Below are positions 1 to 8,959 of a DNA stretch of 64,000 nt, one piece after another (within the stretch, counting starts at the first letter, position 1; the number at the start of each line of letters is the position of its first letter). Made by a program: the position numbers and the translations under genes. The stretch spans positions 62,001 to 126,000 of the forward strand of contig JACKHG010000012.1 in assembly GCA_020639115.1 (NCBI GenBank), read 5' to 3'. This DNA comes from Phycisphaerales bacterium (GTDB lineage Bacteria; Planctomycetota; Phycisphaerae; UBA1845). Under the pieces are notes generated by a model. That model ran no database searches and was not told the origin of the DNA. It saw nothing but the letters and a program-made list of their open reading frames with translations.

Positions 1-195
1 AAAGCGCTCACCCTGAAGATGGGCCAGACGCACGTGCACCGCTACCTGCCGAAGCTGATGGAGCACATCCGCAACGGGGACATCGACCCGTCGTTCGTGG
101 TCACGCACCGCTTCGGGCTGGACGACGCCGCGGAGGCGTACGCCACGTTCCACGAGCAGCGCGACGGTTGCGTCAAGGTCGTGCTGCAGCCCTAG
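1..195 (+). CDS. Zinc-dependent alcohol dehydrogenase, C-terminal end (partial)
   Basis: The reading frame is open at the left edge of the window and stops with TAG at 193-195, so only the last 64 residues are seen. The text ALTLKMGQTHVHRYLPKLM followed by GLDDAAEAYATFHEQRDGCVKVVL is the usual tail of medium-chain, zinc-dependent dehydrogenases of the formaldehyde or threonine dehydrogenase type. The helix DDAAEAYATF and the final lysine-valine strand close the catalytic domain in that family. The zinc ligands and the nucleotide-binding fold lie outside the window, so substrate and cofactor cannot be read. The following gene is on the opposite strand and converges on it. Confidence 0.7.
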   Translation, partial: KALTLKMGQTHVHRYLPKLMEHIRNGDIDPSFVVTHRFGLDDAAEAYATFHEQRDGCVKVVLQP

Positions 196-315
196 AGCAA
201 GCTCTATTCATGTGTTGCGGGCGTGCCCCGGCTTTCTTCGAGCACGGACCCGCACTTTGACGCTACAGGTGCATGGGGGACGCGCCAGGACAGTCGCCGC
301 GGGCGCGGCCGGCCA

Positions 316-1743
316 TCAATTCGCAAACGCACCCTGGAAATCGGCGAAGTCGCGCAGGTCGATGTTGCCCGAGCTGTCGCCGCGCGCGGCGTCAAACACG
401 TCGCACAGGCAGTCGGAGAATTCCACTTCCGGACCCGTGAGGCACGCGTCGAAGGCCGCCAGGTCGGCGAGATCGATGTCGCCGTCGTTGTCGTAATCGT
501 GCTGCAACGGCCGTTCCACCGTTCCGGTGGGCACAAGCTTGAAGACCTCACCGCCGAGATCGCAGATATAGAGTTCGCCGTTGCCATCCTCGCCGAACGA
601 AGAGACGAGGCTGATCGAGCCCTGGCCGGCGGGCGGAGCGAGTTGGCTCGTGCGGTCGGTGACGGTGCCGACCGAGCCGTTCAGGTAGTGGAACGACCAG
701 ATTTCGGCTGTGGCGTAGTCGGCGAGGAAGTAGGTGCCGCGCAGGTCGGGGATGGCGCATCCGCGGTAGACGTTGCCGCCCGTAACCGCCTGGCGGCTGG
801 TCTGGTACTGATTGTAGTCGTAGATCGGCAGGGTCAGTGACGGATCGTTGCAGGTGCAGCCGCTGACGGTGCAGTGGCTGCCTGCGTTGTTCGAGCACGC
901 TGTGCCCTCCATGCAATCCCAACCGAAATTGATGCCCCCGGGGACGCCGGCTGGGTGGAAGGAAACCTCCTCGCGGTAGTCCTGGCCGACATCGCCGATG
1001 TAAAGGTCGCCGGTCAGGCGATCGAAGCTGCAGCGATACGGATTGCGCAGGCCATAGTCGAACACCTCGCCCGCACCGCCTGCGGTCGCGAACGGATTGT
1101 CCGGCGGGATCGCGTAGTTGCGGTTGGCATCACCGGGAAAGTCATCGCCATCGACGTCGATGCGGAGGATCTTGCCGAGCAGCAGACTGGTGTTCTGCGC
1201 GCGTTGGCCGGGGTCGCAACCGCTGCCGCCGTCGCCGGTCGCGATGTGCAGGTAGCCGTTGAGCGGACTGAATCCGATCCATCCGCCGTTGTGGTTCGTG
1301 AACGGCTGGTCGAAGGTGAGGATTGTCGTCTTGCTGGCAGTGTTGGCGACGTCCGGGTTGGCGGAGACCTGGTACCGGGCGATGACGGTGTCGCCGCCGA
1401 GCGAGCTGGACGTGTAGTTGACGTAGAAATAGCCGTTGCTCGCGTAGTCGGGATGGAAGGCGAGTCCGAGGAGGCCCTGCTCGTTGCCGCTGGTCAGCAC
1501 GTCGCTGACCGTGACGAACGGCGTCGCGTTGATCGTGCCGGAGGTAAGGTTGAGGATGCGGATCTGCGCCGTGTTCTGCTCGACGATGAAGAGCCGGTCC
1601 GTATCGCCGGGTGGTGCGGTGACGAAGTCGGGCCGGTTGAGACCGGTCGCGACGCGGACGGTGCCGAAGGGCGTGGCCGCCCGGGTCGCAGCGGCGGTAA
1701 GCACACTTGTTGTGAAAACCAATAGCGTGAATCGCGCGGACAT
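316..1743 (-). CDS. Secreted PQQ-type sugar dehydrogenase-like beta-propeller with dockerin-like tail
   Basis: A 475-residue protein. I chose the ATG at 1743 because GGAGAAAG stands just upstream and the protein then begins with a clear signal peptide (MSARFTLLVFTTSVLTAAAT, cut near TRA-ATP). Residues of about 30-405 look like the glucose/sorbosone dehydrogenase propeller, with RLFIVEQN, LLGLAFHPDY, GDGGSGCDPG and GLRNPYRCSFD. In that family these regions hold PQQ and calcium and oxidise sugars in the periplasm. The last 60 residues carry two EF-hand-like motifs (DYDNDGDIDLADLAAF and DSSGNIDLRDFADF), the dockerin-like tail common on planctomycete exported proteins. The propeller fold is well supported. 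The actual substrate is unknown, and the protein could be a non-enzymatic propeller. Confidence 0.85.
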   Translation of the reverse strand: MSARFTLLVFTTSVLTAAATRAATPFGTVRVATGLNRPDFVTAPPGDTDRLFIVEQNTAQIRILNLTSGTINATPFVTVSDVLTSGNEQGLLGLAFHPDYASNGYFYVNYTSSSLGGDTVIARYQVSANPDVANTASKTTILTFDQPFTNHNGGWIGFSPLNGYLHIATGDGGSGCDPGQRAQNTSLLLGKILRIDVDGDDFPGDANRNYAIPPDNPFATAGGAGEVFDYGLRNPYRCSFDRLTGDLYIGDVGQDYREEVSFHPAGVPGGINFGWDCMEGTACSNNAGSHCTVSGCTCNDPSLTLPIYDYNQYQTSRQAVTGGNVYRGCAIPDLRGTYFLADYATAEIWSFHYLNGSVGTVTDRTSQLAPPAGQGSISLVSSFGEDGNGELYICDLGGEVFKLVPTGTVERPLQHDYDNDGDIDLADLAAFDACLTGPEVEFSDCLCDVFDAARGDSSGNIDLRDFADFQGAFAN

Positions 1744-1834
1744 CGCTTCTTTCTCCGGTCGGGGTCGGTTGTATGTTCGGTGCAATCCGGCACGGCGGTG
1801 CAGCCCGGCACCCGCAGAGAGGATACGCGGACGT

Positions 1835-1856
1835 CCGGCGGCGTGTAAACCGCCGG
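1835..1856 (-). terminator. Hairpin between two minus-strand secreted-protein genes
   Basis: A seven-base stem (CCGGCGG paired with CCGCCGG) with an eight-base loop lies in the gap downstream of the gene ending at 1922. There is no clear run of T after it on the minus strand, so it may be only a weak or Rho-assisted terminator. Confidence 0.3.
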
Positions 1857-1921
1857 GCTGAAAAAGGGTACATCTGGCGTGTGTCCGCCCGTTTACGGCG
1901 TTTGGACAAGCAGCGCTCGCG

Positions 1922-4039
1922 CTACGGGGCCGGTGCAGGGCAGATGTTCGCGTAACGCGCCTGCTGAATGGCCACCCAGCACTGGTGCGTAGGACCACCG
2001 GCGTCGAGCAGGTGATCGGAGAACTGCTGGAAGTCGGCGAGATCGATGATGTCGTCGTAGGTCAGGCCGTAGTCGAACGCACAGCCGCAGGCCTCGTCGG
2101 GGTCGGGGCCGAAGCAGCGCTGGAACGCGGCGAAGTCGAAGAGGTCGGTGTCGCCGTCACGGTCGTAGTCGTCGAAAACGGGGCAATCACCCGGCAGAAA
2201 ATCGGGAATGCCGTTGGTGTTGCAGTCCTCGCAACTGTCGGGCAGGCCGTTGGTGTTGAGATCGGTCGTCGATCCGGCGGCGAGGTCGCACTCGTCGGGC
2301 ACCATGTCGAAATCGCAATCGGTGCTCGCGCCGCTGCACACGTCGCAGAGATCGGGCACGGCGTTGTAGTTGCAGTCGGTCGTCGCGTTGCGGGCGATGG
2401 CGCAGACGTCGTTGATGCCGTCGGCGTCGCAGTCGGCCCCGCATTCGTCCAGGATGCCGTCGCCGTTCGCATCGGTGGCGCTGCCGGCGAGGATCTCCTG
2501 GTAGTCGTCGATACCGTTGGCGTTGCAGTCGGTGGGCAGCGGACGGGGGAGCTTGAGAAAAGGGTCACCGACGTATTCGTAGACCCACTGCAGGCGCGGG
2601 GACGCGATGAGCGAGGCTTCCGCCAGCGTGGCGCCGTTGCGGATGCGATCGAGAAAGACGCTGGGGTTGAGCGAGCCGACGGTGCCCTGTTCGCAGGTGG
2701 GCGAGGCAACGATGGAGGCGAAGCCGCCGACCGGGTCGATGGTGCCGTCGCCGTCGCAGTCGGGCCAGAGCGCGTTGAACGAGAACTGGCTGTGGATCCA
2801 GCACGCGGTGTTCGGGTCGCCGTCCAGGCACGGGGCCAGGCCATTGGTCGTGAGGTAGTCGGGATTGATGGGCGGGTTGTCGCTGAAGGCGAGCACGGGG
2901 CGCGGGTCGGTGGAGCGATAGCGCAGCGTCACGCCGCCCCAACTGATCCATGCGCAGGCGAACAGCCGGGTGCCCACGGGCTGCTGGCAGAGGACGCGGA
3001 AGGTCTTGTCCTGGATCCAGTCGCCGTTGATATCCTCCGCCCAGAAGTTGTTGTACTCGTAGCCGAACCAACCGAGGTCGTGCGTGGGATAGACCTCCGG
3101 CGGGCAGGGCAGCGTGTCGCACTCCTTACCGCCGTTGGAGTCGTAGTCGATGATGCCGTCGTACATGAATTTTCCCCACCGCAGGTCGCGGTGCGCCGCG
3201 ACCACCGCGGTGGCCAGCTCGGGCCAATAGGGCAGATTCTCACGATCGTCAATGTAGTCCTGCCACATCAGCTCGTCGGGCCCCACGGTGACGTCGCCGT
3301 TGGTAATGGCCAGCGCCCGACGGGTGAGGTCCTTGGCGTCCTCGAGCGAGGGGCCGTCGATGCGCGCGGTAATGAACAGGCGATCGATGGAGTGGGCTTC
3401 GAGCAGGGCCTTGGTGAGGTTGCCGGTGCTGGGCAACTGCGGCCAGGGGAACACGCGGCCGCAGACCCAGAAGTTCAGGTCGGTCGGCACGACGATGGGG
3501 TTGTTGGCGTAGCTGCGCCCCTTCGCGGGCGGCACCTGGCCCATGCGGCTCAGGGCCGAGGCCACGGACTTGGCCCCGCGGCGGAAGGAGATCGGCAGCC
3601 CAGCCGGATCGCGGCTGTACACATCCCAGATCCCCGGCACGTTGTAGCCGACGAGGATGCCGATGACCTCGTCGCCGTTGGTGCCGGTGTCGAGGTAGTC
3701 GTGCACCTGGGTCCAGAGTCCGTTGCTGGAGGCGAAGTCCTCCTGCATGCCGGCCCATTCCTTGTTCCAGGTGCCGTCCGGATCGGTCAGGCCGAGGGTG
3801 CGCGGTTGTGAAATTCCATGGGTCGAGATGAACCAGTCCTTCCACTCGACGCTGTCGTTGATGCCGTTGGTGTTTTCGTCAAGTCCGGAGCTGTCGGCGT
3901 TGTAGAGGATGAGCCAGTGGTTCATCGAATCCCCCGTGATCTGTTCGGGCGGGGTCATGGCGGCGGCGCGGCTGGTCCAGCAGAGCGGCGCGAGGATCGC
4001 GGCGGTGAGAATGCGAACGGATGCTTGCGGCGACGGCAT
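1922..4039 (-). CDS. Large secreted protein, TIGR03790-like, with thrombospondin type 3 and dockerin-like tail
   Basis: A 705-residue protein starting at ATG 4039 with a signal peptide (RILTAAILAPLCW, then SRAAA). Residues of about 40-500 resemble the TIGR03790 family of long bacterial proteins of unknown function: VIGILVGYNVPG, RLFITARIDGPSLEDAKDL, and near the end FLDRIRNGATLAEASL followed by YVGDPFLKL. After that come thrombospondin type 3-like calcium repeats (DCNANGIDDYQEI, DANGDGILDECG, DCDADGINDVC), then a dockerin-like pair (DYDRDGDTDLFDFAAF and DDIIDLADFQQF). It is probably exported and calcium-stabilised. The same tail type occurs in the next minus-strand gene. The family assignment comes from remembered motifs and no function is known. 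An upstream in-frame extension exists but lacks the signal-peptide logic. Confidence 0.75.
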   Translation of the reverse strand: MPSPQASVRILTAAILAPLCWTSRAAAMTPPEQITGDSMNHWLILYNADSSGLDENTNGINDSVEWKDWFISTHGISQPRTLGLTDPDGTWNKEWAGMQEDFASSNGLWTQVHDYLDTGTNGDEVIGILVGYNVPGIWDVYSRDPAGLPISFRRGAKSVASALSRMGQVPPAKGRSYANNPIVVPTDLNFWVCGRVFPWPQLPSTGNLTKALLEAHSIDRLFITARIDGPSLEDAKDLTRRALAITNGDVTVGPDELMWQDYIDDRENLPYWPELATAVVAAHRDLRWGKFMYDGIIDYDSNGGKECDTLPCPPEVYPTHDLGWFGYEYNNFWAEDINGDWIQDKTFRVLCQQPVGTRLFACAWISWGGVTLRYRSTDPRPVLAFSDNPPINPDYLTTNGLAPCLDGDPNTACWIHSQFSFNALWPDCDGDGTIDPVGGFASIVASPTCEQGTVGSLNPSVFLDRIRNGATLAEASLIASPRLQWVYEYVGDPFLKLPRPLPTDCNANGIDDYQEILAGSATDANGDGILDECGADCDADGINDVCAIARNATTDCNYNAVPDLCDVCSGASTDCDFDMVPDECDLAAGSTTDLNTNGLPDSCEDCNTNGIPDFLPGDCPVFDDYDRDGDTDLFDFAAFQRCFGPDPDEACGCAFDYGLTYDDIIDLADFQQFSDHLLDAGGPTHQCWVAIQQARYANICPAPAP

Positions 4040-4164
4040 GGCCTGGGTCCTTTCCGGCAATGGACGCGGGTTGGGCAGAATTCGACCGGGATCCATCGTA
4101 GCAAACGGGGATGGGCAATCCAAGGGCGTGCCGCGGCGGCGCCTGGGGGGAAAGGCGAGGTGGG

Positions 4165-6143
4165 TCAGCCCTTCGGACGAGTGATCTTGTACTTCTTGAC
4201 GCGGTAGCGGAGGTTGTCGCGGCTGATGCCGAGCGCCTCGGCGGCGCGGGTCTGGTTCCAGCCGTGGTTGCTGAGCGCCTGGACGATCAGGGCGCGTTCG
4301 TAGCCGCGCAGGCCCTGGGGCGCGCCGGTAGCGCCGTCGCCGGTAGCGCCGTCGGCGGTTGCGGCGCGCACGGTGCCGGCGGTTGCGGAGTCGGCGATTT
4401 CGCGCGGCAGGTGCATGGGGAGGATTTCGCCGCCGTCGCACATCAGCACCATGCGTTCGACGACGTTCTGCAGCTCGCGGATGTTGCCCGGCCAGTTGTG
4501 CGCCGCGAGGATCGCGCCGGCCTCAGCCGAGACGGCGGGCGCCTTGACGCCCAGGTCCCCGGCGGAGACGCGGACGAAGTGTTCGACGAGCTGGGGAATG
4601 TCCTCGCGGCGTTCGCGCAGCGGCGGCAGGTTAATGGGGAAAACATTGAGGGCTGACCGTGGGGTCCTCGCCGGAAACCACCCTCCGCAATGGCCTGGTG
4701 AGGTCGCGGTTCGTGGCGCGATGATGCGCACGTCGCAGGCGACGGTCTTGGTGCCGCCGACGTACGACTCGCGTTCCTGCAGGACGCGGAGGGGCTTCAC
4801 CTGCGTGGCGGCGGAGATGTCGCCGATTTCGTCGAGAAACAGCGACCCGCCCTCAGCAGTTCGAACCGCCCGATCTTGCGGGCGACCCTGATGAGCGCGC
4901 CCTTCGTGACCGAAGAGTTCGCTTTCAGCAGGGGTCTCAGCGAGCCGCGCAGTTGATGCCGATAAACGGGTGTTCCTTGCGGCTCGGAGAGCATGTGCAG
5001 GTGCCGCGCGGTGAGATCCTTGCCCGTGCCGGTTTTCGCCGAGCAGCAGCACGGTCGCGTTGCTGCGCGACCCGCGTCAGTAGCGCGATTTCACCCGGCG
5101 GCGCCGCGCTGGTGCCGATCATGCCGGGTCGCGCGTGGCGAAGGACTCGCAGGCCCTGGTTTTCCCGCTTGAGCTGCTGGTAGGCGCGGGCGTTGGCGAC
5201 GCCGGTCGCGCCAGCTCCGCGAGGCACGCGCCAGGTCATCGTCATTGAAAGGAGCCGTTGCGGCGGTTGATCACCTCGACGACGCCCACGACCTCGTCAC
5301 GGAAGACCATGGGCGTGACGAGCAGTTCGCGGGTCAGGTGCTCTTCTCATCGAACCCGGCGAAGAACTGGGGGTCGCCGGGCGACGTCGCGGACGACCTC
5401 GACGGTGCGGCGGCTGACAGCGCGACCGGCGATGCCAACGGCATCGAACTCCCTGGCCCAGGTTCAGCGCCCGGTGCGGGCCGGCGGCGGCGGCAGAACC
5501 TTCTCACGGCGGCGGTCAGGCGTGGGGACGCTGCTGGCCTCCGCGTTCATGATGCGGGGCTGCGGACTGGGCGATGGCGTCGAGAACGCGTTCAGGTTCG
5601 GGGAGGAGTTGATGGCGGCGACAACCCCGGCGAGTTCATGCCACGCGTCGCGACTGAATTGGCTCATTTCCGCGGGCATGGGGCTCACATCAGGAAGGAT
5701 CTCCACCCCGTCACCGATGCGCAGCACGTCGTCGAGCTCCTCGATGTCGGCGTCGTCGGGGCGATGCAACCCCCGGTCAGTCCCCGGCGACCCGTGCCGT
5801 GCGATCCGATGCCGCCGCCGAGGCCGTGGACCGTGACGGGCAGCGCCCCGGCGTTAATGCGCGATGACGACGTCGCGAAACGCCGAAGCTGACCAGGCCG
5901 TCGTGGAGTCCGCGGGGCGGCGGGCACGTCAGGTGATCGATGCCCAGGAAGCGATGGTACTTGCCCTGCGGATATGCGGAACAGATCCGGAACACTTCGG
6001 CGTGCGCCCCGTCGCCCGCGTGGGCTTCTGCCGCTGGGCTGGGTGCCGAGTGCGATCGGGTAGTGCGTACGAGGCGGTCGCCATCGAAAGATGCAGTGTC
6101 CGCTTGACTTGAGCACGACCACGCGGGTGGCGCACCCGCGCAC
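4165..6143 (-). pseudogene. FHA-GAF-sigma54 activator-Fis regulator, broken by many frameshifts
   Basis: Pieces of one regulator are spread over all three minus frames. From the N-terminal side they are: RVVVLKSSG and FGVSRRRH with VTVHGLGG (FHA-like, about 6140-5770), EMSQFSRDAWHELAGVVAAINSSPNL with AEASSV (GAF, about 5670-5200), ANARAYQQLKRENQGLRVL, then the AAA+ sigma54-interaction domain (ESELFGHE, GGSLFLDEIGDISAATQVK, VGGTKTVACDVRII, NVFPINLPPLRERREDIPQL, AHNWPGNIRELQNVVERM). It ends with a Fis helix-turn-helix (NQTRAAEALGISRDNLRYRVKKY) stopping at 4165. In an intact form it would be an enhancer-binding protein sensing phosphopeptides or small ligands. The last 250 residues are in one frame. 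Upstream at least six frame changes are needed. Either the gene is dead or the sequence here is poor. The start is uncertain. Confidence 0.7.
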
Positions 6144-6539
6144 GCGTTTCGGTCGTGGTGGTTCCGGCAGTCCGCGGCAATGACGCTCGTGGTGGTCCAG
6201 GCCGCCAAGGCGAGCGTGCCCAGGGTGGCGAGCACGGCGAAAGTGACACGCGTGCAGGGGCTGCCAGTCCGCCGGACGACGCTTGCCGCGGGCAGGGATC
6301 GAGGAATCTCGGCCGAGTGGCTTCGCAACTTTTGCCTCAGCGTGAGTTAGCGTTTAACATGCCGACGCCCAGGTGTTTGTGTCCGACAGGCGTTCAATCT
6401 TGCGTCGCGCGCGCGTTCGGCGACTGCTGCTGCGGGCCGATCGAGGATGGAACCGGTCACCGCCGCGCCCGTCAGCAGGGTTCGCCGACCCAAGTCATAA
6501 AGGTGCGTAAGGATACCGGTCCGCGTGAACGCCAACGGA
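6144..6539. other. Gap between two divergent, frameshift-ridden genes
   Basis: This stretch of nearly 400 bases lies between the broken sigma54 regulator and the sigma factor. One minus-strand frame contains a hydrophobic run (RVTFAVLATLGTLALAAW), which could be a signal anchor, but no family is recognisable. No promoter or terminator is convincing. Confidence 0.3.
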
Positions 6540-6634
6540 TGAACAACTGCTCGCGCGCTCTCGCGTGACCCGAACGCCTTCCGCACCCTCGTGGAACGGC
6601 ACCATCGCGAACTGCTCCAGTTTCGTTTTTCGCT

Positions 6635-7123
6635 TTGAGCAGCCGGTCCGCCGCTGACGACGTCGTCCAGGACGCGTTCGTCAGGTCCATCTGTCCGCCC
6701 CAGCTTCGATCCCAACCGACGGCTCAAGCCGGTTTGTTCACCATCGCCGCCAACAAGGCCCGCGATCATCTCCGCGGGCGAACCCGGCGGCGGGAGGTGC
6801 CGCTCGATGCCCAGGTGGGCGGTGCGGACGCCGAGGGGCAGCGATTTCTGGATCTGCTCGCGGACGACGAATCGGACCCCAGCGAGCAGATGACGGTGGA
6901 GGAACGCGAAGCGCTGGTGCGGGCAGTCATCGAGGAGATGCCGCCCAATCTGGCGGAGGTGCTGGTGCTGGCGTACTTCCACCACTTCGCCTACCGGGAT
7001 ATCGCGGAGGTTCTGGATATTCCGCTGGGTACGGTCAAAAGCCGGTTGCACTCGGCGGTGAACCAGTTCGGAGCCCGTTTTCGGGCGCGAACGAAGGAGC
7101 AGGAACCGGATGCTCCGTCCTGA
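6635..7123 (+). CDS. ECF-type RNA polymerase sigma-70 factor, frameshifted N-terminus
   Basis: Region 2 is visible as SAADDVVQDAFV and LFTIAANKARDHLRGRTRRRE. Region 4 is visible as EREALVRAVIEEMPPNLAEVL, YRDIAEVLDIPLGTVKSRLHSAV. Between VQDAFVRSI and LFTIAANK the expected text SFDPNRRLKP is found one frame over, so two compensating indels lie at about 6690-6735. Further upstream, DPNAFRTLVERHHRELLQF (6567-6623) is the expected region 1.2/2.1 in a third frame. The true gene therefore begins near 6540 and the open frame from TTG 6635 is only its larger part. It would direct RNA polymerase to a specific regulon. The next gene, 90 bases downstream, looks like its membrane-bound partner. Confidence 0.75.
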   Translation: MSSRSAADDVVQDAFVRSICPPQLRSQPTAQAGLFTIAANKARDHLRGRTRRREVPLDAQVGGADAEGQRFLDLLADDESDPSEQMTVEEREALVRAVIEEMPPNLAEVLVLAYFHHFAYRDIAEVLDIPLGTVKSRLHSAVNQFGARFRARTKEQEPDAPS

Positions 7124-7213
7124 GGTTCGAAGATTTCACAGGTGTTACCGGACGGGAGGCGAAAGTTTCCAGTCTGGGGTGAACCGGCCCACGACCCGGC
7201 ACGTAGGATCACC

Positions 7214-8188
7214 GTGAGCGAGAAACCGCACATTCTGGATGAGCAGATCATCGCGTTTGTCTGCGGCGCCATGTCCCGCGAGGAGCGGGCGACGCTGGCG
7301 TCGCGGATGGTGGATGACGCCGAGCTTGCGTCGCGGGTCGAGGCAGTGCGCCGCACGCTGGCGCCGCTGGAGGCTTGGCGGGCGCCGGAGCCGGCGCCGG
7401 GCGCGGTGGATGCGATCATGGAGCGCGTCGGACGGACGACGCCGCTCACCTACGTCGCCGAAACTTCAAAACTCGCGCCAGTCAGCGCCGAAGGCGAGTC
7501 GGGCGTACGCCGCAGCCGGTTCACGCTCGCGCAGTTCTTCGCCGTGGCGGCATCGATTGCGATACTGCTCTCCGTGCTGTTTCCCACGATACGGCGGGTG
7601 GACGATTCGCGGCTGCAGACCGCTTGTCTGAGCGGCATGAAGAACCTCGGGGCGGGCGTGATGAACTACGCCGCCGCGTACGACGGCGCCATGCCCCGCG
7701 TGCACATGGCCCAGCCGGCCAACTGGCTGAGCAACCCGCAGCGGGAGCACTACGCTCCGGCGATTCGACTGCGGTTTGTCGCGCCGCGGGACCTGTTCTG
7801 CCCGAGCACCGGTACGGCGGTGGACGACGAGACGGTGCGCAAGAACCTCGAAGCGTTCTTCCAGCGAACCGACGTTCGCTTCTACACGATTCAGCATCCC
7901 GCCGGTGGACCGACGCGTCTGGGCGTGCAGTTCAGGCGGATGCCGATCGCGGGCGACGAGAACCCGATGTTTCCGCAGGGCGCGATTGCTCCGGACGCGG
8001 ACGACACGCTGAACTCGCCGGCCCACCGCGGCCACGGACAGAACGTACTGTTCAGCGACGGGTCGGCTTCGTTCCTGCGTTCGCCGCAGTTGCCGGACGC
8101 GGACAACATCTGGCGGGCCGAGAACACGAACACCTATCAGGGGACCGAGACGCCGGTGAGCGCCACGGATTCCTTCCTGATTCCCTGA
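7214..8188 (+). CDS. Membrane protein joining an anti-sigma-like N-terminus to a DUF1559/H-X9-DG-type domain
   Basis: A 324-residue protein. I chose GTG 7214, with AGGAT six bases upstream. Residues 1-80 (HILDEQIIAFVCGAMSREER, AELASRVEAVR) resemble the cytoplasmic part of anti-sigma factors that count and bind partner sigma factors. Residues of about 97-120 (FFAVAASIAILLSVLFPTI) form one membrane span. The outer part starts CLSGMKNLGAGVMNYAAAY, like the pilin-like DUF1559 proteins of planctomycetes, and ends with HRGHGQNVLFSDGSASFL, the H-X9-DG motif of that group. The position directly after a sigma factor gene supports the anti-sigma reading. No zinc-binding His/Cys set is seen in the N-terminus. 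The combination is unusual and the signal sensed is unknown. Confidence 0.75.
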   Translation: MSEKPHILDEQIIAFVCGAMSREERATLASRMVDDAELASRVEAVRRTLAPLEAWRAPEPAPGAVDAIMERVGRTTPLTYVAETSKLAPVSAEGESGVRRSRFTLAQFFAVAASIAILLSVLFPTIRRVDDSRLQTACLSGMKNLGAGVMNYAAAYDGAMPRVHMAQPANWLSNPQREHYAPAIRLRFVAPRDLFCPSTGTAVDDETVRKNLEAFFQRTDVRFYTIQHPAGGPTRLGVQFRRMPIAGDENPMFPQGAIAPDADDTLNSPAHRGHGQNVLFSDGSASFLRSPQLPDADNIWRAENTNTYQGTETPVSATDSFLIP

Positions 8189-8228
8189 CTCCTTACCTTC
8201 CTCCTCCTGTTTGAACCGACGTACGGCA

Positions 8229-8253
8229 CGCCTCGCCACCGATTGGCGAGGCG
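8229..8253 (+). terminator. Strong hairpin after the anti-sigma/DUF1559 gene
   Basis: CGCCTCGCCA and TGGCGAGGCG form a perfect ten-base stem with a five-base loop, 40 bases after the stop at 8188. Only two T follow, so Rho-independent action is likely weak. It separates this unit from endonuclease V. Confidence 0.5.
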
Positions 8254-8268
8254 TTGCCGTTCGTGCGG

Positions 8269-8274
8269 TATACT
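8269..8274 (+). promoter_or_regulatory. -10-like TATACT just before endonuclease V (possible leaderless start)
   Basis: TATACT ends eight bases before the ATG at 8282 and no Shine-Dalgarno sequence is present between them. If used, transcription would begin at or beside the start codon. No good -35 box stands at 16-18 bases upstream. Confidence 0.35.
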
Positions 8275-8281
8275 GTTCGGC

Positions 8282-8959
8282 ATGCAGATTCCTCGTGCAC
8301 CGCATCGCTGGTCGGTGACGCCCAAGGCGGCGATCGCGATTCAGCGGCGCCTGGCGGAGCGTGTCGTGCAGCGCGCGCACCGCGGGCGGCTGCGCACCGT
8401 CGTGGGTACGGACATGGCTTTCACGCCGGACGGGGGCACGTGCATCGCCGCCGCCATCGTGTGGGACATCGCCGCCGGCTGCGTGGTGGAGGAGCGTCTC
8501 GCCCGCCGGGCGGTGACATTTCCCTATGTGCCGGGATTGCTCACCTTTCGCGAGGCGCCGGCGGTGCTGGCGGCGTTGCGGAAGCTGCGCATCCGTCCGG
8601 ACGCCATGATGTGCGACGGGCAGGGATTTGCCCATCCGCGGCGCATCGGGCTGGCGAGCCACCTCGGCGTGGTAACCGGCCTGCCGACGGTGGGCTGCGC
8701 CAAGAGCCTGCTCATCGGCACGCACGGAGCGCTCGGCGTCCGGAAGGGATCGCGCACGACGCTGCTGGACGGGGCGGAGCGAATCGGCACGGTCCTGCGC
8801 ACGCGCGACGGGGTGCGGCCGGTGTATGTGAGCGTGGGGCACAACCTGTCGCTGGACCAGGCGGAAGAGCTGGTCCTCGCGTGCGCAGCCGGTTATCGCA
8901 TCCCCGAGCCGACGCGGCTCGCGGATCTCGTCGTCGCGGTTGCCAAGCGGACCTCATAG
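8282..8959 (+). CDS. nfi: Endonuclease V (deoxyinosine 3' endonuclease)
   Basis: A 225-residue protein, the normal size of the family. Endonuclease V nicks DNA at the second phosphodiester bond 3' of deoxyinosine and so starts repair of deaminated adenine. The family motifs are all present in order: GTDMAF with the metal-binding Asp44, FPYVPGLLTFREAP (substrate-binding wedge region), DGQGFAHPRRIGLASHLGV with a second catalytic Asp near residue 111, and GCAKS. The ATG at 8282 fits the family N-terminus. An in-frame GTG 13 codons upstream would place it inside the -10-like element and is less likely. It stands alone, with a hairpin before it and a long gap after it. Confidence 0.93.
   Translation: MQIPRAPHRWSVTPKAAIAIQRRLAERVVQRAHRGRLRTVVGTDMAFTPDGGTCIAAAIVWDIAAGCVVEERLARRAVTFPYVPGLLTFREAPAVLAALRKLRIRPDAMMCDGQGFAHPRRIGLASHLGVVTGLPTVGCAKSLLIGTHGALGVRKGSRTTLLDGAERIGTVLRTRDGVRPVYVSVGHNLSLDQAEELVLACAAGYRIPEPTRLADLVVAVAKRTS

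Noticed and set aside
5777..6328. Minus-strand frame with a hydrophobic segment, taken at first for a secreted protein
   Set aside because: Its downstream half coincides with the FHA part of the broken sigma54 regulator in a wrong frame, so it is more likely a by-product of the frameshifts.
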